DNA of 64,000 nt from Paenibacillus albus (GCF_003952225.1 NZ_CP034437.1:337001-401000); one strand, 5' to 3'; shown: positions 52,359-63,007, counted from the stretch's first letter. Translations and numbers: made by a program. Notes: a model not told the origin generated them from the letters alone.

Positions 52359-55300
52359 TTAGTTCAGTTTAGGCAGGCGTTTCAGATCCGCTAGTACTTT
52401 ACCTAGAATGATAGCTGCATCGGAGCGTAGAAGACTGGATTGCGGCTCAAATGCATAGCCCTTCTTAGGATCTTTTGAATCAAGCGGAGATCCTTGAATG
52501 TAGCCCTTCTTTGCAATCGCCGAAACTGATGCTCTTGCGTAGTAATCGACCTCGTTGTAATCCTTGAACTGCTTCTCAAGAGCTTTATTAATCTTAGTTG
52601 CATCCGTATCAAGTTTCGTGTCAAGCGCTCTTGCTAGAATAACAGCTGCTTCCTGACGAGACAAGTTATCGGATGGCGAGAACGTACGCGGCTGTTTACC
52701 TCGAATAATACCTTCGCGTGCAGCCGTTTCTACATAACGATAATCCCATAACGCATCTGGATTGATTATAGAAGGAACATCATCGAAATGGGACTTGCCC
52801 AGCTCATAGTTGAGCGGTACATCAAGAGCCTTAACAAGCATGCGCGCAAACTCACCACGGGATACGTAAATGTTCGCGCCGAACTCATCAAGTCCAGCCG
52901 AGTTCATTACACCTTTCGCATACATCGCTTCCAAGTAGTTACGTGCATATGGATGATCACTTACGTCGTTGAAGCCGTATACCATCTTCGCAACAACATA
53001 GTAACCGAACTGAGTGAATGGAACTGTTACGGTATTCTTCTTAGTGTCGACAACACCGCCCAGGTTCTCCCAGTACTTGTTCTTCACGTCATAGCGGTAG
53101 ACGGTAATAATCGTACCAATTGAGTCTCTCATACTTGGATCAAAGGACAGTGTGAGCGATCCGACCTTAGAAGTAATAAGCTCACGATCGTCCGGACGCT
53201 CATCATAGGTTGGAAGCTTCGTACCGTAAGTCCCCGTTGCACCTGGGAACTGATACGGATCCACTCCTGTTGTCTGCGGATCATATTTATCAGCTGAACT
53301 CATGTCATCCGCCATGCCGGCATCAATCCAATAAACCGGACTAGCTTTTGTAAACCTTGTAGGGAATGAGTACTTGAATCTCGTGCCGAAGCTCTCCAGG
53401 ATCTTATCGAAGTTGCTTGGCAAGGTTTCGAAATCGTGACGATCCACTACCCCATCTTCGCCATTAGCAATGGCAAACAGCAGCTTGTGCCCTGTGTAAA
53501 CCTGATTCTTATATTTATCAGGCACGTTGTAATCGCTGCGAGTTAACGTAGTGCCTTTCGGGAACGTCAGCGACAGCGCATTATCAAATACTTTATGCGA
53601 ATTCTTCATGAGCTGCATCAATTCTGCCCCTGGAATGTTCGTAGGGGAATAGGTGATGTTGAAATAATCCGAAGTTTTGTCATTCTTGCTTTGTAACGTG
53701 AATGTGATCTTATTAACGCCAGGTTTAAGATCTTCGATGACAGCGCGGAATGCATCATAATCAGCACCGTTCACGCCGCCGCTATTGTCAGCATCATATT
53801 TGATCTTCTCAGCCGTTACTTTGTTGATAACAACCGAATCTGCGCTTGGCGCTTTAATAATAACTTCAACGAAGTTCTGGTTAATAATTGCTTTAGTCGG
53901 CAGCAATGGACGAATGATATCATAAGGCAATGATGTCGGATCAACTTCCATTCGGTAGCTGGCGCGCGGACCTGCCAGACCACTGTTGTACACGTAGAAG
54001 TTATACACGCTGGAGCTACCATTCGTGCTTAGTTGTTGTGTCGGCAATGTGAACGTAAAGATCTGAGAATGCAGATCATAACTTACCGATATGCCCACTA
54101 CAACCGCACCTTGGTTCTCCGTTGAGCTAATCGTTGGATTCGTACTATCGTAAATATGCAGTTCTTTCGATAGATCCCACTGAATGCCATTAGCTGCAGG
54201 GTTTGTGCTATCGATTTTGAAAATATAATCTTGCTTATTAGCAAGCGCGCCTAAATTTCCTTGAGCCGTCGATAGAACAGTTCCCAAATCCAAGAAGTCA
54301 AACGTACCGAACACTTTCATCTGCGATTTCTTCGTTGTATAGATGCTTCCTTCTAACGGGAATGCAGGATCCTCTGGTAGCGGTGTCAAGTTCTCAACGC
54401 TGTAAGGATATATTCCTACACTATCCTTCGCTGGAATCTCCGGCAAGTTTGTTGGATTCAAATAAATTTTGATCGTTTTCTCATACGAGCTCTTGGTGCC
54501 TCGATAAACGAATCGAATACTGTTCTCGCCAGTGATAAGTGCATTCATAATATCATCACTATAACCATTTACATTGATATTCTTAGCGATGAAATCCGCT
54601 GCTGTAGCGCCATTTTGTTTCAATGGAATTGGCGTGTTATTCACATATAAGAATACGGTCTGCGGTCCCGATGTGGAATCGAACCGAAGATCGGAGACAT
54701 TAGTGATGTTATCCAAATGTCCTGATAAGTTGTCAAGGTTATCGAGTACGATACTTTTCTTTCTAGTACTTGATGTTGTATCATCTGCGATATTCATACC
54801 ATCATAAGCCTTGTTATAGTTCACATACGGCCCGAACAAAAGCGTCATTTTCGCTGTTCCCGCGACATTGCCATTAAGCGAGAACTCCATCGTTTGAGTT
54901 CCTTCAAACGGCATCTTTGACACTTCCCATACTACTCGGTGGAACGTTGTCGGTACGCCGTCAATGGTTTTCACAACCGTACTTGTTGGCGCATTTTTAT
55001 TGGTCCAAGCAAATTTACCTGTCAAATCTGTAGCATTCAGACGATTTCCGGAAACATCGGTGATACCACTGACAGTGATATTGGCATTAGGATTACTTTC
55101 ATTGCCGACTAGAAGTTCAATCGCGTATGGGATTGAATAGAGATTCTTTCCATCCAATGCTATCCCTTCGATCGAATCGAATGGTGTATTCGCTTTATAA
55201 CCAGGCAGATAGTTAATCTGATAGATATAAGGAGCTGAGCCATTCAATACTTCAAAATTAAAATCTGCACCTTCTTCAATCAACCCATTTGATAAATAAG

Positions 55301-56438
55301 TTTTTTCTTCGTTCTTCGCTGTCAGTGTTAATCTATACTTATCAAAGCCTAACTGAGCTGTGGCAGCTGGAATTGTGAAGTTATAGATATAGAAGGAATC
55401 ATTCTTATCCGGAGTCCCGGGCAATCCCTCCCAAGAAGCATTCACCTGATTAGAGAGCGTTGTACCTGAATCCATATTTTTTAACGCGAATTTAATCGGA
55501 AGCGGCAGGCTCGCGACTGGATGCGGATCTAGCGTGCCATCTGCCGGGGTGTTGTCATAAAGTTTGTTCGGAACAATGACCGTACCCGTGATCAAAGCTT
55601 GATTCGCAGCTGAAGATAGAAACTTCGGATTATATTCCAATGCGCTTGACTTCGTGCCTTCTGCGATATTGACGTCATAGAACGTAACGTCTCCATTGTA
55701 AAACGCGATTTCTCTTGTTGTTTCTATGATTTGGTTTTGGTTAGAAACACGGATCGTAACCATGTTCTTACCCTTCAACAGATGAATCGGCGAGGCAGCA
55801 AAAGAGTTATTGTTCGTGCTATTGACCGCGTATGTGCGGCTGCTGCCATTCACAATAACTGTAACTTGGCTCGAGTTCGGCGCGTTACCCGTAATGCTGA
55901 TGTCCGCAGATGTACGGCCACGTGAAAATTGCGACTCTACAACCGTCGTACCTGTCTCTTTAATCGGGAAATTATTCCCGTCTAGACTAGCCGTCAAGTT
56001 ATAGAAGAGAGGTCCATTGCGGTAATCCACATAGACCGAGCTTGTTACGATACCTCCACCTTGGACGCCCGTGAAAGTAATCCGGTTAATACCGGGGAAA
56101 AGCTGAAGATTATATACTTGAAGAGACGAGCCAGTGACGTATAGATTACTCGTCAGATTCTCACGTTTATTGGTGACGGTATCCAGTGTGGGATCCGCGT
56201 TACCTTTAGTGATTTGAAATACGCTGTACGTAATAGACGTCGGGTCAACACCAGAGATCGAACCTGTTAAATTAATCCTTTCATCCGATGTAGTTCGTGG
56301 CTGCGAAGGAATAGAACTCTCATCAGGAAATACGAAGCTTCCAGCTGGTGCTGCGGTTACTTTCGAAGTGCCGAGCGATGGAATCAGCTGGAGGAATAGG
56401 GCGAGCATCATTAGAATTATGCCTAGTTTCTTACTCAC
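52359..56438 (-). CDS. Very large SLH-domain surface protein
   Basis: 1359 residues from the GTG at 56438, with GGAGGAGG six bases upstream; the longer frame to 56507 has no site. Signal peptide MSKKLGIILMMLALFLQLIP, cleaved near VTAA. Many Ig-like/fibronectin-like beta modules across residues ~50-1150, including YRFVY-type and FPGINRITFTG-type strands. The C-terminus has three SLH motifs (FNDVSDHPYARNYLEAMYAK; FDDVPSIINPDALWDYRYVE; FKDYNEVDYYARASVSAIAK). It should be wall-anchored via pyruvylated polymer. Followed by a hairpin, preceded by the tagO terminator. Confidence 0.87.
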   Translation of the reverse strand: MSKKLGIILMMLALFLQLIPSLGTSKVTAAPAGSFVFPDESSIPSQPRTTSDERINLTGSISGVDPTSITYSVFQITKGNADPTLDTVTNKRENLTSNLYVTGSSLQVYNLQLFPGINRITFTGVQGGGIVTSSVYVDYRNGPLFYNLTASLDGNNFPIKETGTTVVESQFSRGRTSADISITGNAPNSSQVTVIVNGSSRTYAVNSTNNNSFAASPIHLLKGKNMVTIRVSNQNQIIETTREIAFYNGDVTFYDVNIAEGTKSSALEYNPKFLSSAANQALITGTVIVPNKLYDNTPADGTLDPHPVASLPLPIKFALKNMDSGTTLSNQVNASWEGLPGTPDKNDSFYIYNFTIPAATAQLGFDKYRLTLTAKNEEKTYLSNGLIEEGADFNFEVLNGSAPYIYQINYLPGYKANTPFDSIEGIALDGKNLYSIPYAIELLVGNESNPNANITVSGITDVSGNRLNATDLTGKFAWTNKNAPTSTVVKTIDGVPTTFHRVVWEVSKMPFEGTQTMEFSLNGNVAGTAKMTLLFGPYVNYNKAYDGMNIADDTTSSTRKKSIVLDNLDNLSGHLDNITNVSDLRFDSTSGPQTVFLYVNNTPIPLKQNGATAADFIAKNINVNGYSDDIMNALITGENSIRFVYRGTKSSYEKTIKIYLNPTNLPEIPAKDSVGIYPYSVENLTPLPEDPAFPLEGSIYTTKKSQMKVFGTFDFLDLGTVLSTAQGNLGALANKQDYIFKIDSTNPAANGIQWDLSKELHIYDSTNPTISSTENQGAVVVGISVSYDLHSQIFTFTLPTQQLSTNGSSSVYNFYVYNSGLAGPRASYRMEVDPTSLPYDIIRPLLPTKAIINQNFVEVIIKAPSADSVVINKVTAEKIKYDADNSGGVNGADYDAFRAVIEDLKPGVNKITFTLQSKNDKTSDYFNITYSPTNIPGAELMQLMKNSHKVFDNALSLTFPKGTTLTRSDYNVPDKYKNQVYTGHKLLFAIANGEDGVVDRHDFETLPSNFDKILESFGTRFKYSFPTRFTKASPVYWIDAGMADDMSSADKYDPQTTGVDPYQFPGATGTYGTKLPTYDERPDDRELITSKVGSLTLSFDPSMRDSIGTIITVYRYDVKNKYWENLGGVVDTKKNTVTVPFTQFGYYVVAKMVYGFNDVSDHPYARNYLEAMYAKGVMNSAGLDEFGANIYVSRGEFARMLVKALDVPLNYELGKSHFDDVPSIINPDALWDYRYVETAAREGIIRGKQPRTFSPSDNLSRQEAAVILARALDTKLDTDATKINKALEKQFKDYNEVDYYARASVSAIAKKGYIQGSPLDSKDPKKGYAFEPQSSLLRSDAAIILGKVLADLKRLPKLN

Positions 56439-56561
56439 GGTAAGCCTCCTCCAAAATGTGAACTGTTTCAGTGAAATCTGTACCTTAGTTATCGGTTGGA
56501 AGCCCAAGAAAGTTTAGGGGATTACGTGCAAGGGAATCAGTTGAATTTGTAAATGTGACAT

Positions 56562-56595
56562 AAAAAAAGCCTTGGCTCCAATTGGAGCCAAGGCT
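56562..56595 (-). terminator. Rho-independent terminator of tagO
   Basis: A perfect 28-base palindrome (56568-56595) made of AGCCTTGGCTCCAA and its complement, followed on the minus strand by seven T, 16 bp after the stop. Confidence 0.93.
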
Positions 56596-56611
56596 ATATG
56601 CATATTCAAAA

Positions 56612-57745
56612 TTACTTCGAGCGAGATTGCTCTGTCCGTAGAATAATTCGCTGCAAGAAATGAATAACCGGACGACGCGACTTATCGACGATTCCGATCA
56701 GCTCTGCGCCGATTTGAAGGACGAAGACAAGGACGAGAATAACGCCGAATGTCACCCAGTTCGCTGCGTCGGATTGAACGACTGTTGACTGCAGAATCGC
56801 GCAAATACCGAATATAGAAGCAATTCCGTAAATGATCAAAACGGTACGGCGGTGACTGAAGCCAAGCTCACGCAGACAGTGATGCAAATGACCTTTGTCC
56901 GGCGCGAAGATCGGTTTCTTGTTGACCCAGCGGCGCACGATCGCGAAGAATGTATCGGACAGTGGCACGCCGATAATCAGCAGCGGTGTCACGAAGGAAA
57001 CCATTGTCACCTGTTTAAAGCCAAGCATCGAAAGTGTTGCTAGGGCAAAGCCTAGGAACAGCGAGCCTGTATCACCCATGAAAATCTTCGCTGGGTGGAA
57101 GTTATACACTAGGAATCCAATGACGCCGCCAAGTAGCAGCGTACAGAGCAGAATAACAGGTGCAAAGCCCAATATCGCAGCCATCACTAGAATCGTACCG
57201 ATTGCGATACCGGAAACCCCTGCTGCTAAGCCATCCAAGCCGTCAATCAGGTTAATTGCATTCGTGACGCCGACGATCCAGAGAATCGTAAGCGGAATGC
57301 TGATCCATGCTCCAACCGGCTGCATCGCTTCACCGAACGGAATGTTTACGAGGTCAATCTTAACGCCGAAGCCGAAGACGACTACGCAAGCTGCAATAAT
57401 CTGACCGAGCAGCTTTACTTTCGCAGAGAGCTCGAAACGGTCGTCGAGTGCGCCGATAACGACGATGATCGAACCGCCAGCCAGCAATGCATTAATTAGT
57501 TTGAGATCGTAGCTGCGCAAGAGACCTTCCGGAATGAAAGGCTGCAGCGCAAAGTATGCTCCAATAAACGCGCCATATATGCCTAGTCCGCCAAGTCGCG
57601 GCATTATTCTTGTGTGAACTTTACGATGATTTGGCTTGTCAATTGCCCCAATCTTGTTCGCAAGCTTAATCACGAACGGGGTTAATACAAGCGCAAGACA
57701 TAGTGAAATGATAAATCCGATTGTATACAGAACGACCTGACTCAT
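56612..57745 (-). CDS. tagO: Undecaprenyl-phosphate GlcNAc-1-phosphate transferase (TagO/WecA family)
   Basis: 377 residues, eleven or so membrane helices. Starts wall-polymer linkage units by moving GlcNAc-1-P from UDP-GlcNAc to undecaprenyl phosphate. The family motifs are clear: HTRIMPRLGGLGIY, NLIDGLDGLAAGVSGI, and MGDTGSLFLGFALATLS, with the DD and DGLDG catalytic region. The ATG at 57745 has AGGGAG six bases upstream; the alternative two codons earlier has the SD at zero spacing. Near csaB, so it probably starts the polymer that SLH proteins bind. Confidence 0.92.
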   Translation of the reverse strand: MSQVVLYTIGFIISLCLALVLTPFVIKLANKIGAIDKPNHRKVHTRIMPRLGGLGIYGAFIGAYFALQPFIPEGLLRSYDLKLINALLAGGSIIVVIGALDDRFELSAKVKLLGQIIAACVVVFGFGVKIDLVNIPFGEAMQPVGAWISIPLTILWIVGVTNAINLIDGLDGLAAGVSGIAIGTILVMAAILGFAPVILLCTLLLGGVIGFLVYNFHPAKIFMGDTGSLFLGFALATLSMLGFKQVTMVSFVTPLLIIGVPLSDTFFAIVRRWVNKKPIFAPDKGHLHHCLRELGFSHRRTVLIIYGIASIFGICAILQSTVVQSDAANWVTFGVILVLVFVLQIGAELIGIVDKSRRPVIHFLQRIILRTEQSRSK

Positions 57746-57779
57746 CTCCATCTCCCTTTCATAGCTATCGCCGCATTGA

Positions 57780-57785
57780 ATTATA
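57780..57785 (-). promoter_or_regulatory. Sigma-A -10 element of tagO
   Basis: The minus strand reads TATAAT about 35 bases before the tagO start. No convincing -35 at 16-18 bases. Confidence 0.45.
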
Positions 57786-57976
57786 CGCTCTTTGAAAAAG
57801 AAACACCATCCCCATATTCAAGCAGTTTTCAGGAAAAATTCGCCCTTTTTGGCTGCTTGGCCGTGGTTTTCCGACATTATCTTTCTCTTACAGCGCTTTG
57901 TCACCCTTTTTCGGCGGGACTATTGCCCTATCGTGTCTGCAAACGCTGCCAGGGAGAAAGAACATCTACATATTGA

Positions 57977-59167
57977 TTAACGCAAAATCGAAGCGATTTG
58001 TTTCGCTGGTTCTCGCGCTTCTTGTTTTAATTGTTCAATCGCCGCTTGATGCTTGGCTAGCCATGCATCTGGATTGTCGAGCAGCTTGCTGATCTCTGCA
58101 ACGAATGCGGCTGGATCAAGCGCTTCTGTCGTTCCGACTGGCGAAAGACTGAGCCGATTCAAGAATTGATCGATCTTCGGATCGTACGACAGCCCAACCA
58201 ACGGAACCGATTGGTTCGCGGCATAGATGAGCGCGTGCAACCGCATGCCGAACAAGGCATCACAGCGGCTCACCTCCAGCAGCATCTGCTGCGGGTCGTC
58301 GCCTACCTCGGCGATTTCGGCTACGCTCACGCCGCCGAGATCGCCGAGCCGTTCGATCACCCATCGCGACGCTTCCACGTCTGATGGGGTGTGGAACGGC
58401 AGGAACCGCAGCCGCACGCCCCGGCTGCGGGCCAGCGCGCCAAGCGCGTCCGCTGCGCGCACCAGGTCGGCGCTATCCTTGCGCCAGTGGCGCAAGGACA
58501 CGCCAACCACCGGCAGCGCCGGCGTGTCCACTGCAGCAGCCTCCCCAGCCGCTGCTGCTGCCGTTTCCGCAGCCGCACGCACATGCGGCTGCGCACCCGC
58601 TGCCGGAAGCGGCAGCGCCATGACCGGATCAGGCACAACGTTGATCCGGTCACGCGGCACGCCAATCCGCCCAAGCAAAGCGGCGGATTCGTTGTCGCGA
58701 ACAGAGACATACGCGCTGCGGCGCATGACGCCGCGAATCAGCCGGTCCATCCACCGGCGATTCACGGGGCCTATGCCTTGCGCGTATGCGAATGTAGGCT
58801 TGCCAAGAAGCTGAGCCAGCTTCATGACGCCCGTATAATAAGGAATCGACTTGACGCCTGTCGCATCCTGCAGCAGGCTGCCGCCTCCGCTGATGAGACC
58901 ATCGCTCGCGCGAATCGCGCGGACGATCTCGCCAAGCTTCATGCGATGTACGGCCTCAACACCGTACATCGCAGTCGTCCAAGCCGGGTCGACGGACAGC
59001 ACGACAGGCACGATGCGAAGTCCTTGCTTCACACCTTCCTCTTCGAGCGCGAACAAGATCGACTTCAACACAGCTTCATCGCCGCTATTGCGGAAGCCAT
59101 AGTAACCGGAAATAACTAAACGCCGGACTTGTTGCCCTGTTTCATCTGCGTGATTCGTGGTGCCCAT
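57977..59167 (-). CDS. csaB: Polysaccharide pyruvyl transferase CsaB
   Basis: 396 residues. Adds ketal pyruvate to the secondary wall polymer, which is the ligand of SLH domains. Key segments: LVISGYYGFRNSGDEAVLKS near the start, GGGSLLQDATGVKSIPYY, AYAQGIGPVNRRWMDR, and DALFGMRLHALIYAANQSVP. A low-complexity alanine-rich insert (about residues 190-220, AAGAQPHVRAAAETAAAAAG) is coded by very GC-rich DNA. The ATG at 59167 overlaps the end of the DUF5693 gene by ~50 bp; AAGGAG is ten bases upstream. Confidence 0.9.
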   Translation of the reverse strand: MGTTNHADETGQQVRRLVISGYYGFRNSGDEAVLKSILFALEEEGVKQGLRIVPVVLSVDPAWTTAMYGVEAVHRMKLGEIVRAIRASDGLISGGGSLLQDATGVKSIPYYTGVMKLAQLLGKPTFAYAQGIGPVNRRWMDRLIRGVMRRSAYVSVRDNESAALLGRIGVPRDRINVVPDPVMALPLPAAGAQPHVRAAAETAAAAAGEAAAVDTPALPVVGVSLRHWRKDSADLVRAADALGALARSRGVRLRFLPFHTPSDVEASRWVIERLGDLGGVSVAEIAEVGDDPQQMLLEVSRCDALFGMRLHALIYAANQSVPLVGLSYDPKIDQFLNRLSLSPVGTTEALDPAAFVAEISKLLDNPDAWLAKHQAAIEQLKQEAREPAKQIASILR

Positions 59168-61224
59168 CGTCTCCAAACTCCTTCCCCTAGCTGCCAAACC
59201 CCAATGAGAACAAGACCGATCAACAGGCCTAACACGAGGCCTAGCGCGTCACGAATGAGCGAAATCGGGAGCGGCGTATGAATATGCGCGAACGTGTCGA
59301 CCATCGACAATTGCCCAATCGTCCCCACAATAAACAATACCCACGCAGCGCGATAACGAAGCGCCAGGAACAGCCCTAAGAAGAAGAGTGGGTGCGCCAG
59401 AAGGAATTCCTTCGTTCGCGGACGTACGCCGAACGTGTTCTCCAGCACATTGCGGAACATCAACTCCGCGGAGGAAGCTGTTCCGGCATTGCCTGTACGT
59501 GATAGGTAATAGAGCGCCATTACGCCTAGCACAGCCGCAACGGCAACCCAAAGCACTGTAATTTGCATGGAAAGCAGCTTGCGGATGTTGCTAATCACAC
59601 TGTCACCGGTGTACAGGAACAGATAGACCGCCACAAGCGCAATCGGAGCCAAGTGCAGCAAGCTTACGCCGCGGAACTGCTCAAGCACGAGCTGGTACGT
59701 GATGTTATTGAGCAAACCAATAATAAACGCGATACCACATAGTGAAATAATAGAAGTCATCACGATTAGCGTTAGTGCCATCGTGAAGCGGCGTCCAGCG
59801 CTAAGGCCCGGGAATACCCAGCGCATTCCACCATCGTTATTGCGGGCATTGTCCACTGTACCGCTAACAGCTCTTCGGTTGCCAATGGTATGCGCCCGTA
59901 CACGGCGAATGGCCCAGATAACCGCGAGTGTCGGTGCGCTAATCGCTGCACCGAGCGCCAAGCCTTGCTCGAACATCGACTTCGACAGCACATACAAGCC
60001 AGCACTGCCTACGAGTCCAATTACAAATACTGCAATGGCTGAGCCTGGAATATATGCGCTAACCAGAAGAGCAATAATCGCAATGGCCCCAAGCGCCGTA
60101 ATTGCCTTAAACGGCTTATGCCATGATGGCGAATCGTACGTAAATGGCTGAGCGCGATCGACCGTCAAGCCAAGGTCAGCCATTTTGTCCAGAATGCCGT
60201 CTTTATTCTTCATGGCATCGTAGATGTTCTGCATCGGATCCGTAATAATGGATTTCGACGCTTTACTAATAGGCGACACATTAATGTAGAACATCCGGAT
60301 GCTGCGATCTTTCGCCGCGAGATGGAAGCGGTCCGTAATCTCATCTGGCTTCATCGAATATGCGCTTGCTTCTGGCAGCGAAAGAAGGCGAACAACATTA
60401 TAGTGAGTCAGATTGCTAAGAGTAGCCAGACCCTTCTGAGGTTTAGAATTCTCAATTGTAACAATTCCAATTCCATGTTTGTTCAAGATGTCAGCGAATG
60501 CGCTAATGCTATGCAGCTCTGCATTATCCGCATAGCCCTTCACAGAGTCTCCATCGAACAAAATGCGGTCGATACCCATTTTTTCGTAAGCGTCCATCAT
60601 TTTGTCCACTTCAGCCGCATCAAACGGAATACGGTCAGACAATCGCGGCACGATGTTCAGGCCAGCATCCTTAATCATTTGAAGAGCGCTTGGATCTGGC
60701 TCCATCGCCTTCAACATCGCTTCCTCAATTGGCGTCTCTAGAATGATCCCTTTGTTGCCGGCATACTCCCAATTGCTAATTGGAATGTTCCATTTGCGGA
60801 AAGTTGCTTCAATTATCGGACGAATAGCCGCCTCATCCTTCGCGCTTGCGAACAGAACGTATGTATAGTTCTCGTCATTGTTCAGCGGCTTGCCCTGCAG
60901 CTGCATAACGCTCCCCGAGGAGTAGATCGAGAGATGTCCCGCCCAACTCAGCTCTTGGAGCGAAGTTTCAAACACGGCCATCGAATTGATGCCGGCTGCT
61001 TTGATATTCTTCAGTTCATTTTGCACGTATTGCTGAGGGTGAACCTTATAAGCCGCAACTTGCAGCAGGTCTCTGTAGTCAAGTACGAACTCCACATGCT
61101 TGGAGGTGTTCTCCACCTTCCAGCGCTCTGCGCCGATCGGTACTGCCGAAATAACGCCCAGTATAGTTAGTACACATAGTAACCATGTTGCTTTACGATT
61201 CCATTGAAGCCACTGCTCTCGCAC
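59116..61224 (-). CDS. DUF5693 family membrane protein
   Basis: 702 residues from the GTG at 61224, which has AAGGAG eight bases upstream. N-terminal membrane helix (ATWLLCVLTILGVISAVPI), an extracellular ~350-residue domain, then about nine membrane helices in the C-terminal half (for example IAIIALLVSAYIPGSAIAVF, FALIVMTSIISLCGI-type runs). It is regularly found before csaB in Paenibacillaceae. A role in wall-polymer export or in S-layer polymer assembly is plausible from that position; not proven. Confidence 0.8.
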   Translation of the reverse strand: MREQWLQWNRKATWLLCVLTILGVISAVPIGAERWKVENTSKHVEFVLDYRDLLQVAAYKVHPQQYVQNELKNIKAAGINSMAVFETSLQELSWAGHLSIYSSGSVMQLQGKPLNNDENYTYVLFASAKDEAAIRPIIEATFRKWNIPISNWEYAGNKGIILETPIEEAMLKAMEPDPSALQMIKDAGLNIVPRLSDRIPFDAAEVDKMMDAYEKMGIDRILFDGDSVKGYADNAELHSISAFADILNKHGIGIVTIENSKPQKGLATLSNLTHYNVVRLLSLPEASAYSMKPDEITDRFHLAAKDRSIRMFYINVSPISKASKSIITDPMQNIYDAMKNKDGILDKMADLGLTVDRAQPFTYDSPSWHKPFKAITALGAIAIIALLVSAYIPGSAIAVFVIGLVGSAGLYVLSKSMFEQGLALGAAISAPTLAVIWAIRRVRAHTIGNRRAVSGTVDNARNNDGGMRWVFPGLSAGRRFTMALTLIVMTSIISLCGIAFIIGLLNNITYQLVLEQFRGVSLLHLAPIALVAVYLFLYTGDSVISNIRKLLSMQITVLWVAVAAVLGVMALYYLSRTGNAGTASSAELMFRNVLENTFGVRPRTKEFLLAHPLFFLGLFLALRYRAAWVLFIVGTIGQLSMVDTFAHIHTPLPISLIRDALGLVLGLLIGLVLIGVWQLGEGVWRRWAPRITQMKQGNKSGV

Positions 61225-61249
61225 GCCTTCCACTCCTTAATCTCTCTGT

Positions 61250-62953
61250 TTAAGCCTGATGATCTACGCGTTCCATGACAAGCTGCGTCAGACGGGCTAC
61301 CGCCGCTTTGGCCTCCGGCTGCGAGCTCGCACGAACGGCAAAATACACTTTAATCTTCGGCTCAGTGCCTGATGGACGCAAGCAGAACCAAGACCCGTCC
61401 TCAAGCAAATATTTCAGCACATTCTCCGGCGGCAGACCGCCTAAGCCCGGCAGATAATCCTGTACCTGCTTCACGGTAATGCCTGCAAGCTCAACCGGCG
61501 GATTGCTGCGCCAATCTTCCATAATCGCTGCGATCTGCTGCACCCCGTCTACGCCTTTCAGCGTGCGGGACTCCAAGTGTTCGAGGTAATTGCCGTGCTT
61601 CGCATAGAGTTCATTCAGCACGTCATACAAGGTCAGACCTTTGCTCTTATAATAAGCAGCTGCTTCGCAAATCAACATCGAAGCGATAACCGCGTCTTTA
61701 TCACGTGCATAAGTACCTGCCAAATAGCCGTAGCTCTCCTCATACCCAAACAGGAAAGAACGTTCGCCGCTCTTCTCGAACTGAGTCATCTTCTCGCCGA
61801 TATACTTGAAGCCGGTCAATGTATTGATGACTTCCGCTCCGTAAGATTCGGCGATATCCGCACCCATCTCGCTCGTTACGATCGTCTTGATGACAACGCC
61901 GTTCGAAGGCAGTTCTCCGCGTTCTTTGAGCGTGCTCAGCAAATAATTGACCATAATCGCACCGGACTGGTTGCCTGTCAGTACGACATATTCGCCTTCG
62001 TTATTGCGGACGACCGCGCCCATCCGGTCGCAATCGGGATCTGTGCCGATAATAATGTCGGCTCCGACCTCTTGGCCGAGCTTAATCGCCAGCGTGAACG
62101 CTTCGCGCTCTTCCGGATTCGGCGACTTCACTGTGCTGAAATAGCCGTCTGGCTGCTCCTGCTCCGGTACAACATGTACATTCGATAAGCCTACTTCTTT
62201 CAACACTTCGCGTACCGGCATGTTGCCAGCACCGTGCAGCGGCGTATAAACAACCGTCAACGCCTCGCCGAGACCGTTCTTCAGGCTCTCGCTATTCAAG
62301 CTTTGTGCAGCGACCGTCTCCACATACGCACGATCCTCCGCCTCGCCCAACCAGTTAAGCAAGCCCTTCGCTTCCGCTTCTTCACGGCTGATCTTACAAA
62401 CTTGATCGAAGCCGCTTATTTGCTGAATCGACGCGATGACCTGCTCGGCATCTGCCGGCACGAGCTGACAGCCATCAGAGCCGTATGCTTTGTAGCCGTT
62501 ATATTCCGGCGGATTATGGCTCGCCGTAATGACGATACCGCTAGTCGCGCCAAGCGCGCGCACCGCATAGGACAATTGTGGAGTCGGACGAAGCGCCTTG
62601 AACACATGCGCGGTAACTCCATTAGCTGCCAGCACTAGTGCGGCATCAAGCGCAAACTCAGGCGAGTTATTGCGTGAATCATAGGCAATGACAACCGATG
62701 GCGAGCCGCCTCTGCTAAGCACCCAATTCGCAAGACCTTGCGTCGCTTTGCCTACGGTGTAGCTGTTCAGCCGATTTGTCCCAGCGCCCATGACACCGCG
62801 CAGACCGCCGGTTCCGAACTCAAGCTCGCGATAGAAGCGATCTTCAATCTCCTTGTCGTTGCCTTGCAATGCAGCCAGCTCTTGCTTTGTTGCCACATCA
62901 ATAAGCGGATCGTTAAGCCATGCTTGATACCGTTCTTCTGCCAAATGATTCAT
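61250..62953 (-). CDS. pgcA: Phosphohexomutase (phosphoglucomutase PgcA-type)
   Basis: 567 residues. Interconverts glucose-6-P and glucose-1-P (or related) for wall polymer and nucleotide sugar synthesis. Signature segments: the phosphoserine loop ITASHNPPEYNGYKAYGSDG, the metal site IGTDPDCDRMGAVV, the sugar loop EESYGYLAGTYARDKDA, and the phosphate-binding tail RPSGTEPKIKVYFAV. The start at 62953 (MNHLAEERYQAW) is preferred to a GTG at 62974. Confidence 0.9.
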   Translation of the reverse strand: MNHLAEERYQAWLNDPLIDVATKQELAALQGNDKEIEDRFYRELEFGTGGLRGVMGAGTNRLNSYTVGKATQGLANWVLSRGGSPSVVIAYDSRNNSPEFALDAALVLAANGVTAHVFKALRPTPQLSYAVRALGATSGIVITASHNPPEYNGYKAYGSDGCQLVPADAEQVIASIQQISGFDQVCKISREEAEAKGLLNWLGEAEDRAYVETVAAQSLNSESLKNGLGEALTVVYTPLHGAGNMPVREVLKEVGLSNVHVVPEQEQPDGYFSTVKSPNPEEREAFTLAIKLGQEVGADIIIGTDPDCDRMGAVVRNNEGEYVVLTGNQSGAIMVNYLLSTLKERGELPSNGVVIKTIVTSEMGADIAESYGAEVINTLTGFKYIGEKMTQFEKSGERSFLFGYEESYGYLAGTYARDKDAVIASMLICEAAAYYKSKGLTLYDVLNELYAKHGNYLEHLESRTLKGVDGVQQIAAIMEDWRSNPPVELAGITVKQVQDYLPGLGGLPPENVLKYLLEDGSWFCLRPSGTEPKIKVYFAVRASSQPEAKAAVARLTQLVMERVDHQA

Positions 62954-63007
62954 TCGAAAACATCCTCTCTCCACTTAAGATGTCTATTTCAAGAAGGAAG
63001 CCTATGC

